Assembly: GCF_021287135.1 (NCBI RefSeq)
Contig: NZ_JAJTBB010000064.1
Span: 1-64,000 of the forward strand
Source: Acidovorax sp.
GTDB lineage: Bacteria; Pseudomonadota; Gammaproteobacteria; Burkholderiales; Burkholderiaceae_C
Direction of reading: 5' to 3'
DNA: 64,000 bases
The stretch's first letter is position 1; each line of letters opens with the position of its first letter. The notes under the pieces were generated by a model. That model did not search any database, was not told where the DNA came from, and was given only the letters and a program-made list of their open reading frames with translations. The position numbers and the translations under genes were made by a program. Below are positions 25,976 through 34,804 of this stretch, one piece after another.

Positions 25976-26868
25976 ACCGCTGCGGGCCGGGTTCGCGCCG
26001 GCAGGGGGCAGCGGTGCTGCAGCCATTGCCGCAGCAGGTCGAACACCGGGGCGGCCAGCTCCGGGCTTTCGTTGAACAGCTCGTGGTAGAGCGGGCCAAA
26101 GCAATGCGACTGCACCACGCCCGCCGGGGCGGCTGCCGCAAAGGCGCGGCTGCCGGCGGGGTTGACCAGCTTGTCGCTGCCGGCCCACATCAGCAGCGTG
26201 GGCACGCTCCAGTGCGCGGCGCGCGCCACCGTGGCCGGGCCGCCCTCGGCGATGAAGCGCGCCAGGCGGGCGCTGATGCGGTCGTGGCACAGCGGGTCGG
26301 CCAGGTAGGCGGCGGGCACCGCAGGGTCGTGCGAGAGGTACTGCGCGTCGAGCCCATTGCCCACGCGCAGATCGGGCGCGATGCGCGGCAGCGTGGCCAG
26401 CAGCAGTTTTTGCACCGCGTTCAGGCCCGGGTCCAGCGCGGGGGACGACAGCACCAGCGCGTCCACGGGCCGCAGGTTCATGGCCACGAAGCGCGCCGCC
26501 ACCAGGCCGCCCATGCTGTGGCCCAGCAGCACCAGCGGCCGCCCTGCAGGCATGCGCGCGCGCAGCGCATCCACCATGTCCGCCAGGTCGTCCAGCAGGC
26601 GCAGGTCGCGGGTGAGCCCGCCGCGCGGACCGGCCGATTCGCCGTGGCCGTACTGGTCATAGCCGCGCACGCAGAAGCCCCAGTCGTTCAGCCGGCGGGC
26701 CACGGCGTCATAGCGGCCGACATGCTCGCCCAGCCCGTGGACCAGCAGCACCGTGCCGCGCTGCGCATCGCTCTCGGGGAGCGGCCAGTCCTGGATCGCC
26801 AGGTTTTCGCCGTCGCTGGCCGTGAAGGTGGTCAGCGTCGAAGGCGCGAGTTCGTCGTCGAGGGTCAT
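25966..26868 (-). CDS. Alpha/beta hydrolase, monoacylglycerol lipase type
   Basis: 300 residues of the alpha/beta-hydrolase fold, close to the monoglyceride lipase group. The oxyanion segment VLLVHGLGEHVGRY (near residue 40), the nucleophile elbow GHSMGG (near 115), an Asp in LLMWAGSDKLVNP (near 235) and a His in PLYHELFNE (near 265) make a complete catalytic triad. The sequence GYDQYGHGESAG is also typical. No signal peptide, so probably cytoplasmic. The stop lies in a family A repeat shared with yidB. Confidence 0.9.
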   Translation of the reverse strand: MTLDDELAPSTLTTFTASDGENLAIQDWPLPESDAQRGTVLLVHGLGEHVGRYDAVARRLNDWGFCVRGYDQYGHGESAGPRGGLTRDLRLLDDLADMVDALRARMPAGRPLVLLGHSMGGLVAARFVAMNLRPVDALVLSSPALDPGLNAVQKLLLATLPRIAPDLRVGNGLDAQYLSHDPAVPAAYLADPLCHDRISARLARFIAEGGPATVARAAHWSVPTLLMWAGSDKLVNPAGSRAFAAAAPAGVVQSHCFGPLYHELFNESPELAAPVFDLLRQWLQHRCPLPARTRPAAVFE

Positions 26869-26934
26869 GGTGAAAGGCCGGGCACGGACAAGGAAGCAGA
26901 ACGCGGATCAGGCGGAGCGCAATACGGGGAATGC

Positions 26935-27037
26935 CGGGCAAGGGCCGCCCCGCAGCGAGGGCACCGTCCCCCTTCCCGAAGTCGCGCAGCGATTTCGAGA
27001 GAAGGGGGAAGGCGCGCAGCGCCTCAGGGGGTTGTAC
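26935..27037 (-). repeat. Dispersed repeat family B, copy 2
   Basis: On the minus strand it starts ACAACCCCCTGAGGCGCTGC and has TTCCCCCTTCTCTCG paired with GAAGGGGG. It supplies the TGA stop (27026-27024) and the last Thr-Pro codons of the M20 peptidase. It fills most of the gap to the lipase gene. Confidence 0.82.
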
Positions 27038-28505
27038 CCGCGTTGGCCGCCATTGCGGCAATCACCTGCGCCACGGCGGCAGTGAGCTTCTTGGCGTAGG
27101 GCACGTGCAGGAACTCGTTGGGACCGTGCGCGTTGCTCTGGGGGCCCAGCACGCCGCAGACCATCATCTGCGCGGTGGGGAAGCCTTCGCTGAGCATGTT
27201 CATGAGCGGAATGGTGCCGCCCTGGCCGATGTAGCCGCAGGGCGCGCCGAAGTGGGCCTGCGAGGCGGCGTTGAGCGCCTGCTCGAACCAGGGCGTGTTG
27301 CTGGGCGCATTCCAGCCGGTGGCGCCGCTCGCGCCCTCAAAGGTGACCTTGGCCTGGTAGGGCGCGTTGTCTTCCAGCAGCGTTTTCAGCGCTTGCACGG
27401 CCTGGGCGGCGTCCACCAGGGGCGGCAAGCGCAGGCTGAGCTTGAAGGCGGTGTAGGGGCGCAGCACATTGCCGGCGTCCTGCAGCGCGGGGAAGCCCTC
27501 GGCACCCGTCACGCTGAGCGTGGGTTCCCAGGTGCGCTTGAGCAGCGCCTGCAGCGGGTCGGTGGTGGTGGGCAGCGCAAAGGTGGTCGATCCGCCGCAG
27601 TCGTAGTGCGCCCACGGAAAGCGGCGGTACACCTCCTCGCCCAGGATGGCGGCCGTGGCGCGGGCCTGGGCCAGGCGGTCGGCGGGCACTTCGCAGTGGA
27701 AGCTCCGGGGCAGCAGGTGGCCGGTCTGGCTGTCCTCCAGCCGGTCCAGCACCTGGCGCATGATGCGGAACGACGAGGGCACCAGGCCCGAGGCGTCGCC
27801 GGAGTGGATGCCCTCGGTGAGGATCTCGACCTTGAGCGTGCCGGTGGCCATGCCGCGCAGGCTGGTGGTGAGCCACAGCTGGTCGTAGTTGCCCGCGCCC
27901 GAGTCCAGGCACACCACCAGGCCCACGTGGCCCATGCGGGGCTTTAAGGCCTCGATGTAGGGCAGCAGGTCGCGCGAGCCGCTTTCCTCGCAGGTCTCGA
28001 TCAGGCCCACGATGCGCGGGTGCGCCACGCCCTGGCGCTTCAATTCCTGCACGGCGGCAATGCTGGCGTATACCGCGTAGCCGTCGTCAGCGCCGCCGCG
28101 GCCGTAGAGCTTGCCATCCTCGTACTTGGGCGTCCACGGGCCGAGGTCGTTGCGCCAGCCGCTGAACTCGGGCTGCTTGTCCAGGTGGCCGTACATGAGC
28201 ACGGTGTCGGTAGCGCCGGCCTGGGTGGCGTCGATTTCAAAGAAGAGCACCGGCGTGCGGCCTGGGAGGCGCACGATTTCGAGCTTCAGGCCCTCGACCT
28301 TCTGCGACTCCACCCACGCGGCAGCGTTGCGCACCACGGTGTCCAGCAGGCCCTGTTCCGCCCAGTCGGGCGAGAACATGGGCGACTTGGCCGGGATGGC
28401 GATGTAATCGGTGAGCTGGCGAACGATGTCGTTGTCCCACGCCTGGCTGACCCGTTCGAGGGCCAGGGCCGGCTGCAGAACTTGCGAGGGGACGCGGGCA
28501 TTCAT
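27024..28505 (-). CDS. M20 family dipeptidase-type metallopeptidase
   Basis: 493 residues, cytoplasmic (no signal peptide), of the M20 family with CNDP-like dipeptidases. Zinc-binding segments are LMYGHLDKQPE (His-x-Asp), LYGRGGADDGYA (bridging Asp), ETCEESGSRDL (Glu pair) and VCLDSGA; the final His is in NAHGPNEFLHVP. The ATG has AGGAGA 7 nt upstream, so the longer open frame is not used. The final codons and stop come from repeat family B. Confidence 0.9.
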   Translation of the reverse strand: MNARVPSQVLQPALALERVSQAWDNDIVRQLTDYIAIPAKSPMFSPDWAEQGLLDTVVRNAAAWVESQKVEGLKLEIVRLPGRTPVLFFEIDATQAGATDTVLMYGHLDKQPEFSGWRNDLGPWTPKYEDGKLYGRGGADDGYAVYASIAAVQELKRQGVAHPRIVGLIETCEESGSRDLLPYIEALKPRMGHVGLVVCLDSGAGNYDQLWLTTSLRGMATGTLKVEILTEGIHSGDASGLVPSSFRIMRQVLDRLEDSQTGHLLPRSFHCEVPADRLAQARATAAILGEEVYRRFPWAHYDCGGSTTFALPTTTDPLQALLKRTWEPTLSVTGAEGFPALQDAGNVLRPYTAFKLSLRLPPLVDAAQAVQALKTLLEDNAPYQAKVTFEGASGATGWNAPSNTPWFEQALNAASQAHFGAPCGYIGQGGTIPLMNMLSEGFPTAQMMVCGVLGPQSNAHGPNEFLHVPYAKKLTAAVAQVIAAMAANAGTTP

Positions 28506-28611
28506 GGGAACTCTCCTGGTGCGTGGTGTAATCCCGCATTCCAACACAAACACCTGGGCGGCGCCAAGGCATCCCCGGACTTGCGCGCGGGCATGCGCCG
28601 CAGCACCCGGC

Positions 28612-29865
28612 TCAGCCGCGGGACGGGCTGCCGGGCGGCGTGGACGCCGCGTCACCGTGCGCAGTGGCGGCGCCAGCGGGGCGGCGCAGGCCGGTGGCCA
28701 CTTCCACGCGGTTGCGCCCGTTCTCCTTGGCCTGGTAGAGGGCGCGGTCGGCTGCTGCAATCAGCATGTCCCAGCTGTCGCCCTGCTCCAGCCGGCCGCC
28801 AAAGACGCCAATGCTCACGGTGACCGCGATCTCGGTGGCCGGGCCGCTGCGTCCCCCGGGCAGGTGGCAGCGCGAGTCCGCCACCGCCCGGCACAGCGCC
28901 CGCGCCAGCTGCTCGGCGCCGGCCAGTGATGTGTCGGGCAGCACCACCATGAATTCCTCCCCGCCGTACCGGCCCACCAGGTCCTGGGCGCGCACGCGCT
29001 CGCGCAGCACATTGACCACGCTGCACAGCACCTGGTCGCCGGCGGGGTGGCCGTACACGTCGTTCACGCGCTTGAAATGGTCGATGTCCACCATCATCAC
29101 GGCCAGGGGCTCGCGGCTGCGCAGTGCGCGCCCCACGTCGCGGTCCAGCGCCGCGATGAGCGAGCGGCGGTTGGCCACGCCGGTGAGCGGGTCCACGGCT
29201 GCCAGCACGCGGTTGCTTTCGTCGGCACGGTCGCGCGACATGAACACAAAGCCCACCGAACTGACCAGCACCACCGACAGCGTGGCCAGGAACATCACCG
29301 TCTGCAGGCCGCTGCTTTGCAGCAGGTTCGCCTCCGTGCCGCGCAGCGCCAGGGCCGCCGCCGAGCGGACCAGCAGCACCAGCGCCTCCAGGCCCAGCCC
29401 CGTGGCCAGCAGCCACCAGCCGCGGCCCACGGTAGTGTGCCGGTAGCGCAGCGTGGCCGCCAGCGCCCAGGCGAACTGCAGGCCCAGCACGATGCCGACA
29501 CAGGCCACGCGCGCCGCGTAGCTGCCGGCAAACGCCAGGGCGCTGGCCGCCGCCAGCACGGGCGGAATCACCAGCACGGCCCAGGGAGCCGTCCGGCCCT
29601 GAAAGCGGTAGATCGCCACCGTCAGCCCGCTCACCACCGCAGACAGGACCCCGTTGCCCAGCACGATGGAAAGTCCGTCCGGTATCTGGTCCCGCAGCAC
29701 CAGCAGCACGTGGCCCACCGCGTTGGCCAGCAGCGCTGCCGCCCAGTGGCACAACCCCTCGCGCCGCCGCCCCCAGCCCACCAGCGCGACAGAAGCGGCC
29801 ATCATGAGCGAGCACACGATGATCGCGGCCAGCATGGTCGGAACGTGGGCGGCAAGGAGCGGCAT
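28612..29865 (-). CDS. Membrane diguanylate cyclase (GGDEF domain)
   Basis: 417 residues. Six to seven hydrophobic segments (residues 10-220) precede a GGDEF domain opening near VDPLTGVANRRSL. The active site is GGEEF with RAQD placed five residues before it, an I-site. Probable role: cyclic di-GMP synthesis under control of the membrane region. The N-terminus lacks a known sensor domain name. AAGGAG overlaps the region just 5' of the chosen ATG poorly, so the start is moderately sure. Confidence 0.87.
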   Translation of the reverse strand: MPLLAAHVPTMLAAIIVCSLMMAASVALVGWGRRREGLCHWAAALLANAVGHVLLVLRDQIPDGLSIVLGNGVLSAVVSGLTVAIYRFQGRTAPWAVLVIPPVLAAASALAFAGSYAARVACVGIVLGLQFAWALAATLRYRHTTVGRGWWLLATGLGLEALVLLVRSAAALALRGTEANLLQSSGLQTVMFLATLSVVLVSSVGFVFMSRDRADESNRVLAAVDPLTGVANRRSLIAALDRDVGRALRSREPLAVMMVDIDHFKRVNDVYGHPAGDQVLCSVVNVLRERVRAQDLVGRYGGEEFMVVLPDTSLAGAEQLARALCRAVADSRCHLPGGRSGPATEIAVTVSIGVFGGRLEQGDSWDMLIAAADRALYQAKENGRNRVEVATGLRRPAGAATAHGDAASTPPGSPSRG

Positions 29866-29965
29866 CGGGTACGGAAGAAGCTGGCGGTGGGGCAACGGCC
29901 AGCATAAACGAAGCCCGGCGCAAAAAACCGGAGCTTGTGGCGGGCAGCACGCGCGAGCAGGTAGG

Positions 29966-30030
29966 TGCGAAAACCGGGCTTGGCGCAAGCGCAGCAAGCG
30001 CTGAATGCTATAAAAACAGGAGCATTCCAG
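29966..30030 (+). repeat. Degenerate repeat family A, copy 6
   Basis: AAACCGGGCTTGGCGC, AAGCGCAGCAAGCGC, then TGAATGCTATAAAAACAGGAGC. Order and spacing resemble family A but the left arm is eroded. It lies in the 215-nt gap between the diguanylate cyclase and glycerophosphodiesterase genes. Confidence 0.5.
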
Positions 30031-30080
30031 GCCAGGGTAATGCCCCCGTGCGCTGCCGGACCAGGCCGGCCAGCGCCCCC

Positions 30081-31229
30081 TTACCGGCCTGCCTGGAATG
30101 CTTGCACGGCAGCGCGGCCCACGGCCGGGTCGTCGGTGAAGAAGCCGTCCACGCCGGCGCGCAGGTACGCGGTGATTTCGGCCGCGCTGTCGCCCCGCAG
30201 CGTGGCGTCGGTGGCGGGCGCCTTCTTCAGGCCCGCGGGCAGGAACGCGTTCTCGGGCCGCAGCGTCCAGATGTGCACCGCCAGCCCAGCGGCCCGCGCA
30301 CGTTCCACCAGGCCCGTGGGTGCGCCGGGCAGACCTTCCTTCACGGGCACCACCAGGGTCTTGTAGGGGCCGATGGCATTGGCATAGGCCGCCACCTCCC
30401 GCAGGCCTTCGGCCGTGATCAGGTCGGCATAGCTGCGCGTATTGGCCGCGCCCTGGGCCACGAAGTCGTAGGGACGGCCCGAGGGCGCCACCAGCTGCAC
30501 CAGCCGCACGCTGCTGCGCTGGCGGATGGCCTGCAGGTTGCCCACTTCGAAGGACTGCACGAATACCGGCGCACTCTGGTGGTTCCAGCCGTTTCTCTCC
30601 AGCGCGGCCAGGAGCGGCGCCTCCAGCGGCAGGCCGATGGATTGGAAGTAGGTGGGGTGCTTGGTTTCCGGATAGATGCCGATGGTCCGGCCCGTCTTCG
30701 CGCTCTGGGCCTTGGCCAGGTCGATCACCTCCTGCAGCGTGGGGATCTCGAACTGGCCGTTGTAGGCCGTGTTGGCCGGGCGCTGCGCGGGGATGCGCTC
30801 GCGGGCGCGCAGGGTTTTCAGCTCGGCCAGCGTGAAGTCCTCGGTGAACCAGCCGGTGATCGGCTGGCCGTCAATGGTCTTGGTGGCCTTGCGCGCGGCG
30901 AACTCGGGGCGGTCGGCCACGTCGGTGGTGGCCTCCTTCACCGAGCCATCGGCGTTCAGGATGGCCATGGCGTTCTCGTGCCGCACCACCAGCACCCCGT
31001 CTTTCGTGATCACCAGGTCGGGCTCGATGATGTCGGCGCCATCGTCAATCGCCTTCTGGTAGGCGGCCAGCGTGTGCTCGGGCCGCAGGGCCGAGGCGCC
31101 CCGGTGGGCTATGACGGTGGGGGTGGGCGGCCAGGCCGGCTGGGCAGGCTGGGCAGGCTGGGCGGTGGCGCCCAGGGCTGCGGCCATCAGGGCCGCGGCA
31201 AAAAAGGGGTGCAGGGAGGCGAAGCGCAT
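30081..31229 (-). CDS. glpQ: Periplasmic glycerophosphodiester phosphodiesterase
   Basis: 382 residues. Hydrolyses glycerophosphodiesters to glycerol-3-phosphate and an alcohol. A signal peptide (FFAAALMAAALGATAQ) is followed by IAHRGASALRPEHTLAAY (catalytic HR and the second His region) and IIEPDLVITKDGVLVVRHE (metal-binding Glu-x-Asp). It resembles periplasmic GlpQ rather than UgpQ. A four-unit 9-nt tandem repeat (GGCTGGGCA on the plus strand, about 31136-31165) encodes QPAQPAQPA just after the signal cleavage site, so linker length may vary between strains. Confidence 0.92.
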   Translation of the reverse strand: MRFASLHPFFAAALMAAALGATAQPAQPAQPAWPPTPTVIAHRGASALRPEHTLAAYQKAIDDGADIIEPDLVITKDGVLVVRHENAMAILNADGSVKEATTDVADRPEFAARKATKTIDGQPITGWFTEDFTLAELKTLRARERIPAQRPANTAYNGQFEIPTLQEVIDLAKAQSAKTGRTIGIYPETKHPTYFQSIGLPLEAPLLAALERNGWNHQSAPVFVQSFEVGNLQAIRQRSSVRLVQLVAPSGRPYDFVAQGAANTRSYADLITAEGLREVAAYANAIGPYKTLVVPVKEGLPGAPTGLVERARAAGLAVHIWTLRPENAFLPAGLKKAPATDATLRGDSAAEITAYLRAGVDGFFTDDPAVGRAAVQAFQAGR

Positions 31230-31299
31230 GGCGGATTTCCCGGGCGGTAGAAACGGCCCGCCACCATAACGTTTCTGCGTGACGGGCACATGGCGCCCG

Positions 31300-31884
31300 C
31301 TACGCGCGCTCGAAGTGGAACACCGCGGTGCCCGCGAGGGCGTTGGGCAGCCACCGCACCTCGCGCCCGTCCTGCAGACCAAAAGAGTCCAGGATGCGCA
31401 GGTGGTTCTTGGTGGCCAGCACCTCGAAGTCCTTGTAGGTGCCCACGCGGATGTTGGGCGTGTCATACCACTGGTAGGGCAGCCGCCGCGTCACGGGCAT
31501 GCGCCCGCGCAGCACGGACAGGCGGTTGGGCCAGTGCGCAAAGTTGGGGAAGGCCACCACGCCCGTGCGGCCCACGCGTGCGGTCTCGCGCAGCATGACC
31601 TCGGCATTGCGCAAGTGCTGCAGCGTGTCGATCTGCAGCACCACGTCGAAGCTGTTGTCTTCGAACAGGGCCAGCCCCTCGTCCAGGTTGAGCTGAATCA
31701 CGTCCACCCCGCGCTGCACGCAGGCCAGCACGTTGGCATCGGCAATCTCCACGCCGTAGCCGCTGCAGCCGCGCTCGCGCTGCAGGTAGTCCAGCATGGC
31801 GCCGTCGCCACAGCCCAGGTCCAGCACGCGCGAGCCGGGGGGCACCAGGCGGGCCAGCGCTTGCATTGCGGCGCGTTCGGTCAT
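31300..31884 (-). CDS. metW: Methionine biosynthesis protein MetW
   Basis: 194 residues, a class I methyltransferase-fold protein ([15 protein letters not shown] near residue 20; [15 protein letters not shown] near 75). MetW is the obligate partner of proteobacterial MetX: it stimulates the homoserine acyltransferase rather than acting as a known methyltransferase. Its ATG overlaps the metX stop as ATGA, so both are one transcript under the upstream riboswitch. Confidence 0.95.
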   Translation of the reverse strand: MTERAAMQALARLVPPGSRVLDLGCGDGAMLDYLQRERGCSGYGVEIADANVLACVQRGVDVIQLNLDEGLALFEDNSFDVVLQIDTLQHLRNAEVMLRETARVGRTGVVAFPNFAHWPNRLSVLRGRMPVTRRLPYQWYDTPNIRVGTYKDFEVLATKNHLRILDSFGLQDGREVRWLPNALAGTAVFHFERA

Positions 31885-33011
31885 GGTTGCACCTCCTGGG
31901 CAATGCTATTGAAATAGGAGCGCATCACGTTCATGTAGCGTGCGTCGTCGAGCAAGAAGGCATCGTGGCCGTGGGGGGCGTCGATTTCGGCGTAGCTCAC
32001 GCGGCGGCGGTTGTCGAGCAGGGCCTTGACGATCTCGCGGCTGCGCTGGGGCGAAAAGCGCCAGTCGGTGGTGAAGCTCACCAGCAGGAACTTGGCCTGC
32101 GCCCGCGCCAGCGCCCGCGTGAGGTTGCCACCGTGGGCGCGGGCGGGGTCAAAGTAGTCCAGCGCGCGGGTGATGAGCAAATAGGTGTTGGCGTCGAAGT
32201 AGTCGCTGAACTTGTCGCCCTGGTAGCGCAGGTAGCTTTCTATTTGAAACTCGATGTCCTGCGTGCTGTATTTCAGCTCCAGGCCTTCTCTCAGTTGACG
32301 CCCGAACTTCTCGTTCATCACGTCGTCACTCAGGTACGTGATGTGGCCGATCATGCGGGCAATGCGCAGGCCGCGCTTGGGCACCACGCCGTGGCGGTAG
32401 AAGTGGCCGCCGTGGAAATCCGGGTCGGTCACGATGGCGCGGCGGGCCACCTCGTTGAAGGCGATGTTCTCGGCCGTGAGGTTGGGCGCGCTGGCCACCA
32501 CCACCGCGTGGCGCATGCGCTCGGGGTATTGCAGCGTCCAGCTGAGCGCCTGCATGCCTCCCAGGCTGCCGCCCAGCACGGCGGCCAGCTGCGTGATGCC
32601 CAGGCGGTCGAGCAGGCGCGCCTGGGCGTTGACCCAGTCCTCTACCGTGACCACCGGAAAGTCCGCGCCGTAAACCTCGCCCGTGTCGGGGTGCGTGTGC
32701 ATGGGGCCGGTGGAGCCGAAGCACGAGCCCAGGTTGTTCACGCCGATCACGAAGAAGCGGTCGGTGTCCACCGACTTGCCGGGGCCGATCATGTTGTCCC
32801 ACCAGCCCTCGCTTTTTTCTTGCCCGGCGTACACGCCCGCCACGTGGTGCGAGGCATTAAGGGCGTGGCACACGAGCACGGCGTTGGAGCGGTCGGCATT
32901 GAGCGTGCCGTAGGTCTCGTAGGCCAGGTGGTAGTCGCGGATGGACGCGCCGCTTTGCAGCGGCAGCGCCTCCGGGAAGTGCATGGTCTGGGGCGTGGCA
33001 AAAAACGACAT
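31881..33011 (-). CDS. metX: Homoserine O-acyltransferase MetX
   Basis: 376 residues of the alpha/beta-hydrolase fold; transfers a succinyl or acetyl group to homoserine, the committed step of methionine synthesis. The nucleophile elbow is [10 protein letters not shown] (near residue 143), the acid and His lie near FTTDWRFSP and [10 protein letters not shown]. In MetW-containing proteobacteria MetX commonly uses succinyl-CoA, but sequence alone does not settle it. The ATG directly follows a T-run ending a terminator hairpin and has no Shine-Dalgarno, so initiation must rely on other features. Confidence 0.95.
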   Translation of the reverse strand: MSFFATPQTMHFPEALPLQSGASIRDYHLAYETYGTLNADRSNAVLVCHALNASHHVAGVYAGQEKSEGWWDNMIGPGKSVDTDRFFVIGVNNLGSCFGSTGPMHTHPDTGEVYGADFPVVTVEDWVNAQARLLDRLGITQLAAVLGGSLGGMQALSWTLQYPERMRHAVVVASAPNLTAENIAFNEVARRAIVTDPDFHGGHFYRHGVVPKRGLRIARMIGHITYLSDDVMNEKFGRQLREGLELKYSTQDIEFQIESYLRYQGDKFSDYFDANTYLLITRALDYFDPARAHGGNLTRALARAQAKFLLVSFTTDWRFSPQRSREIVKALLDNRRRVSYAEIDAPHGHDAFLLDDARYMNVMRSYFNSIAQEVQP

Positions 33012-33045
33012 AAAAAAACCCGGCGTCGCTAAAAACGAGGCCGGG
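33012..33045 (-). terminator. Attenuator terminator in front of metX
   Basis: On the minus strand CCCGGC (33045-33040) pairs with GCCGGG (33024-33019), extended inside by CGA/TCG, with a loop rich in U, followed by seven Ts that run into the metX ATG. An intrinsic terminator placed between a SAM-sensing element and the start codon is a typical off-switch. Confidence 0.82.
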
Positions 33046-33056
33046 CACGGATGTCG

Positions 33057-33127
33057 GACGGGTCTTTAGCAGAATTTATAAAGCGCCCGCAAGCTGTGGC
33101 AAATCGGCGCGTTGGCGGAATATACCA
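33057..33127 (-). ncRNA. SAM-II (SAM-alpha) riboswitch candidate with promoter, upstream of metX
   Basis: On the minus strand CGCGCCGATTT (33111-33101) begins the element, GCGGGCGCTTTATAAAT follows, and GCTAAAGACCCG (33070-33059) ends it. GCGCC pairs with GGCGC (P1), and the GATTT, TTTATAAA and GCTAAA blocks are the conserved SAM-II core as I remember it from metX leaders and the solved structure. An extended -10 (TGG then TATATT, 33127-33119) predicts a start near 33112, the first base of the element. It should lower metX-metW expression when SAM is plentiful. A covariance search was not possible here. Confidence 0.82.
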
Positions 33128-33146
33128 AACAAGCGCCACCACCGGG

Positions 33147-33719
33147 TCACCCGTTGCCGCCGGGCGCGAACAGCGCCAGCAAACCCAGCACCAGGAAGAT
33201 CGCCGCCGAGACCAGATGCACGGCGCGGATCGGCACGCGGCGCGTGATGCGCTCGCCGAGCCAGACGACGGGCGCGTTGGCGATCATCATCCCCAGCGTG
33301 GTGCCGGCCACCACCCACAGGTATGCGTTGTACTGCGCCGCCAGCATGACGGTGGCGATCTGCGTCTTGTCGCCCATCTCGGCCAGGAAGAAAGCCACCA
33401 CCGTGGTGCCAAACACCCCCCAGCGCGGCGAGCCGTCGGCCTCGCCCTCATCGAGCTTGTCGGGGATCAGCATCCAGATGGCCATGGCGATGAACGAGGC
33501 GCCCAGAATCCAGCGCAGCACCTGCGGCCCGAGGAACGTGGTCACCCACGAGCCGACGGCGCCGGCCAGGCCGTGGTTGACCAGGGTGGCCACGAGGATG
33601 CCCAGCACGATGGGCCAGGGTTTGCGAAAGCGTGCTGCGAGCACCAGCGCGAGCAACTGCGTCTTGTCGCCCATCTCAGCGAGCGCGACGATGGCGGTGG
33701 AGACGAAAAATGGTTCCAT
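33147..33719 (-). CDS. TMEM165/GDT1 (UPF0016) family manganese exporter
   Basis: 190 residues with six membrane helices arranged as two repeats, each bearing the family motif: ALAEMGDKTQLLALVL (near residue 12) and FLAEMGDKTQIATVML (near 110). The acidic residues of these E-x-G-D-K-T motifs bind the transported cation. Bacterial members (MneA/MntX-like) export Mn2+. The ATG has AGGA 8 nt upstream. The leader carries a yybP-ykoY manganese riboswitch, which strongly supports the substrate. Confidence 0.93.
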   Translation of the reverse strand: MEPFFVSTAIVALAEMGDKTQLLALVLAARFRKPWPIVLGILVATLVNHGLAGAVGSWVTTFLGPQVLRWILGASFIAMAIWMLIPDKLDEGEADGSPRWGVFGTTVVAFFLAEMGDKTQIATVMLAAQYNAYLWVVAGTTLGMMIANAPVVWLGERITRRVPIRAVHLVSAAIFLVLGLLALFAPGGNG

Positions 33720-33756
33720 GTGGGGGTCCTGTCCGGCCGGATGTGGTTCGAAACGC

Positions 33757-33922
33757 ATTGACTGCACCCCGACTCCGGCCTTGGATCGGCATGCAGTCAA
33801 TGGTCTCGCCCAGCTTGAAAAAGCCGCATGCACCATAGGCCCACCGGGCCCAAGTTTGTTGACGCATGCCCCCGGTGCGTTGCACACCGGGCGGGCTACT
33901 CCCCAAAGACGGCGCGATTCTA
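33757..33922 (-). ncRNA. yybP-ykoY manganese riboswitch with expression platform
   Basis: On the minus strand the conserved blocks appear in order: TTTGGGGAGTAGCC (33907-33894), CAACAAACTTGG in the middle, and GGCGAGACC (33810-33802). Immediately after, ATTGACTGCA (33801-33792) pairs perfectly with TGCAGTCAAT (33766-33757), forming a 10-bp expression-platform hairpin ahead of the ribosome-binding site. TAGAAT (33922-33917) is a plausible -10, starting transcription near 33910. These elements turn on Mn exporters when Mn2+ rises. Confidence 0.92.
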
Positions 33923-34021
33923 CCCTGATGGGATGCGGGTATTCCCGTAAAAACCCTGCAGCGCAGCCCTGGCGGCGCAACAGGCACTCAAATAAAACAC
34001 CACGGCCTGCATAAAGTGATT

Positions 34022-34159
34022 GATAATGGGTTTGCCCTTTTGCTTGCAAGGGGGCGTCAGTTCAGCGGTGAATGGTCAGTTTCGCGTCTTTGAAGTCGTC
34101 ACAGGTTTGTTGATTGCGTCGGGCTCCATCGCGTTTTCATGTTTTTTCAGGAGTCCTTC
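34022..34159 (+). promoter_or_regulatory. Promoter and long structured leader of the first RRM gene
   Basis: GATAAT (34022-34027) is the likely -10, followed by GGGTTTGC and a leader of about 125 nt. Blocks shared with the second RRM gene's leader are GGGTTTGC, GCGGTGA, GTCAGTTTCGCG, CTCCATCGC and CATGTTTTTTCAGGAGTCC. The last holds the ribosome-binding site. Such conservation in non-coding sequence suggests a shared control, such as cold response or autoregulation by the RRM protein. Confidence 0.6.
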
Positions 34160-34528
34160 ATGGGCAACAAACTCTACGTGGGCAACCTGCCCTATTCCTT
34201 CCGCGACCAAGATCTGGAGCAAACCTTCAGCCAGTTCGGCTCCGTGGGCAGCGCCAAGGTCATGATGGAGCGCGACACCGGCCGTTCCAAGGGTTTCGGC
34301 TTTGTCGAAATGGGCAGCGATGCTGAAGCCCAAGCCGCCATCCAAGGCGTGCATGGCCAAAACTTTGGCGGCCGTGACCTCGTGGTCAACGAAGCCCGTC
34401 CCATGGAACCCCGTCCCCCCCGCAGCGGTGGCTTCGGCGGCGGCAACGGTGGTGGCTACGGCGGTGGCCGCAGCGGTGGCGGCGGCTTTGGTGGCGGCGG
34501 CTACGGCGGCGGCCGCAGCAGCTACTAA
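34160..34528 (+). CDS. RRM RNA-binding protein, glycine-rich
   Basis: 122 residues. One RNA-recognition motif (residues 2-80) with RNP2 LYVGNL and RNP1 KGFGFVEM, then a Gly/Arg/Tyr-rich tail. This is the small single-RRM type that resembles plant and cyanobacterial cold-induced RNA-binding proteins. The ATG has AGGAG 6 nt upstream. A paralogue with 75% or so visibly identical RRM follows in tandem, and both have related leaders and their own terminators. Confidence 0.92.
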   Translation: MGNKLYVGNLPYSFRDQDLEQTFSQFGSVGSAKVMMERDTGRSKGFGFVEMGSDAEAQAAIQGVHGQNFGGRDLVVNEARPMEPRPPRSGGFGGGNGGGYGGGRSGGGGFGGGGYGGGRSSY

Positions 34529-34572
34529 AAAATGCGCCCGGAGCATGCCTTGCGGCATGCCATGGCCATGAC

Positions 34573-34597
34573 AAAGGAGCCCACGGGCTCCTTTTTT
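34573..34597 (+). terminator. Intrinsic terminator of the first RRM gene
   Basis: AAAGGAGCC (34573-34581), loop CACG, GGCTCCTTT (34586-34594) and further Ts to 34597. A strong stem and U-tract, about 45 nt after the stop. Confidence 0.93.
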
Positions 34598-34664
34598 CAT
34601 GCCCGCGCGGGCGTGCGTGCCACAGTCGGTTTTTGCCCCTTGCTTTTTCTTCAAAAGTGTGGCG

Positions 34665-34804
34665 CATAATGGGTTTGCGGGCACATCCCGCATTCCAAAG
34701 TTTGCGGTGATCCGTCAGTTTCGCGCTGAGAGCGTCATTGAGATTAGCTGGCTGCGTTTTCGGGACTCCATCGCTTTATCCATGTGTTTTTGAGGAGTCC
34801 CTCG
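34665..34804 (+). promoter_or_regulatory. Promoter and long leader of the second RRM gene
   Basis: CATAAT (34665-34670) followed by GGGTTTGC mirrors the first RRM promoter. The leader of about 128 nt keeps GCGGTGA, GTCAGTTTCGCG, CTCCATCGC and GAGGAGTCC at matching distances. The intervening bases differ, so only short blocks are under constraint. Confidence 0.6.
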
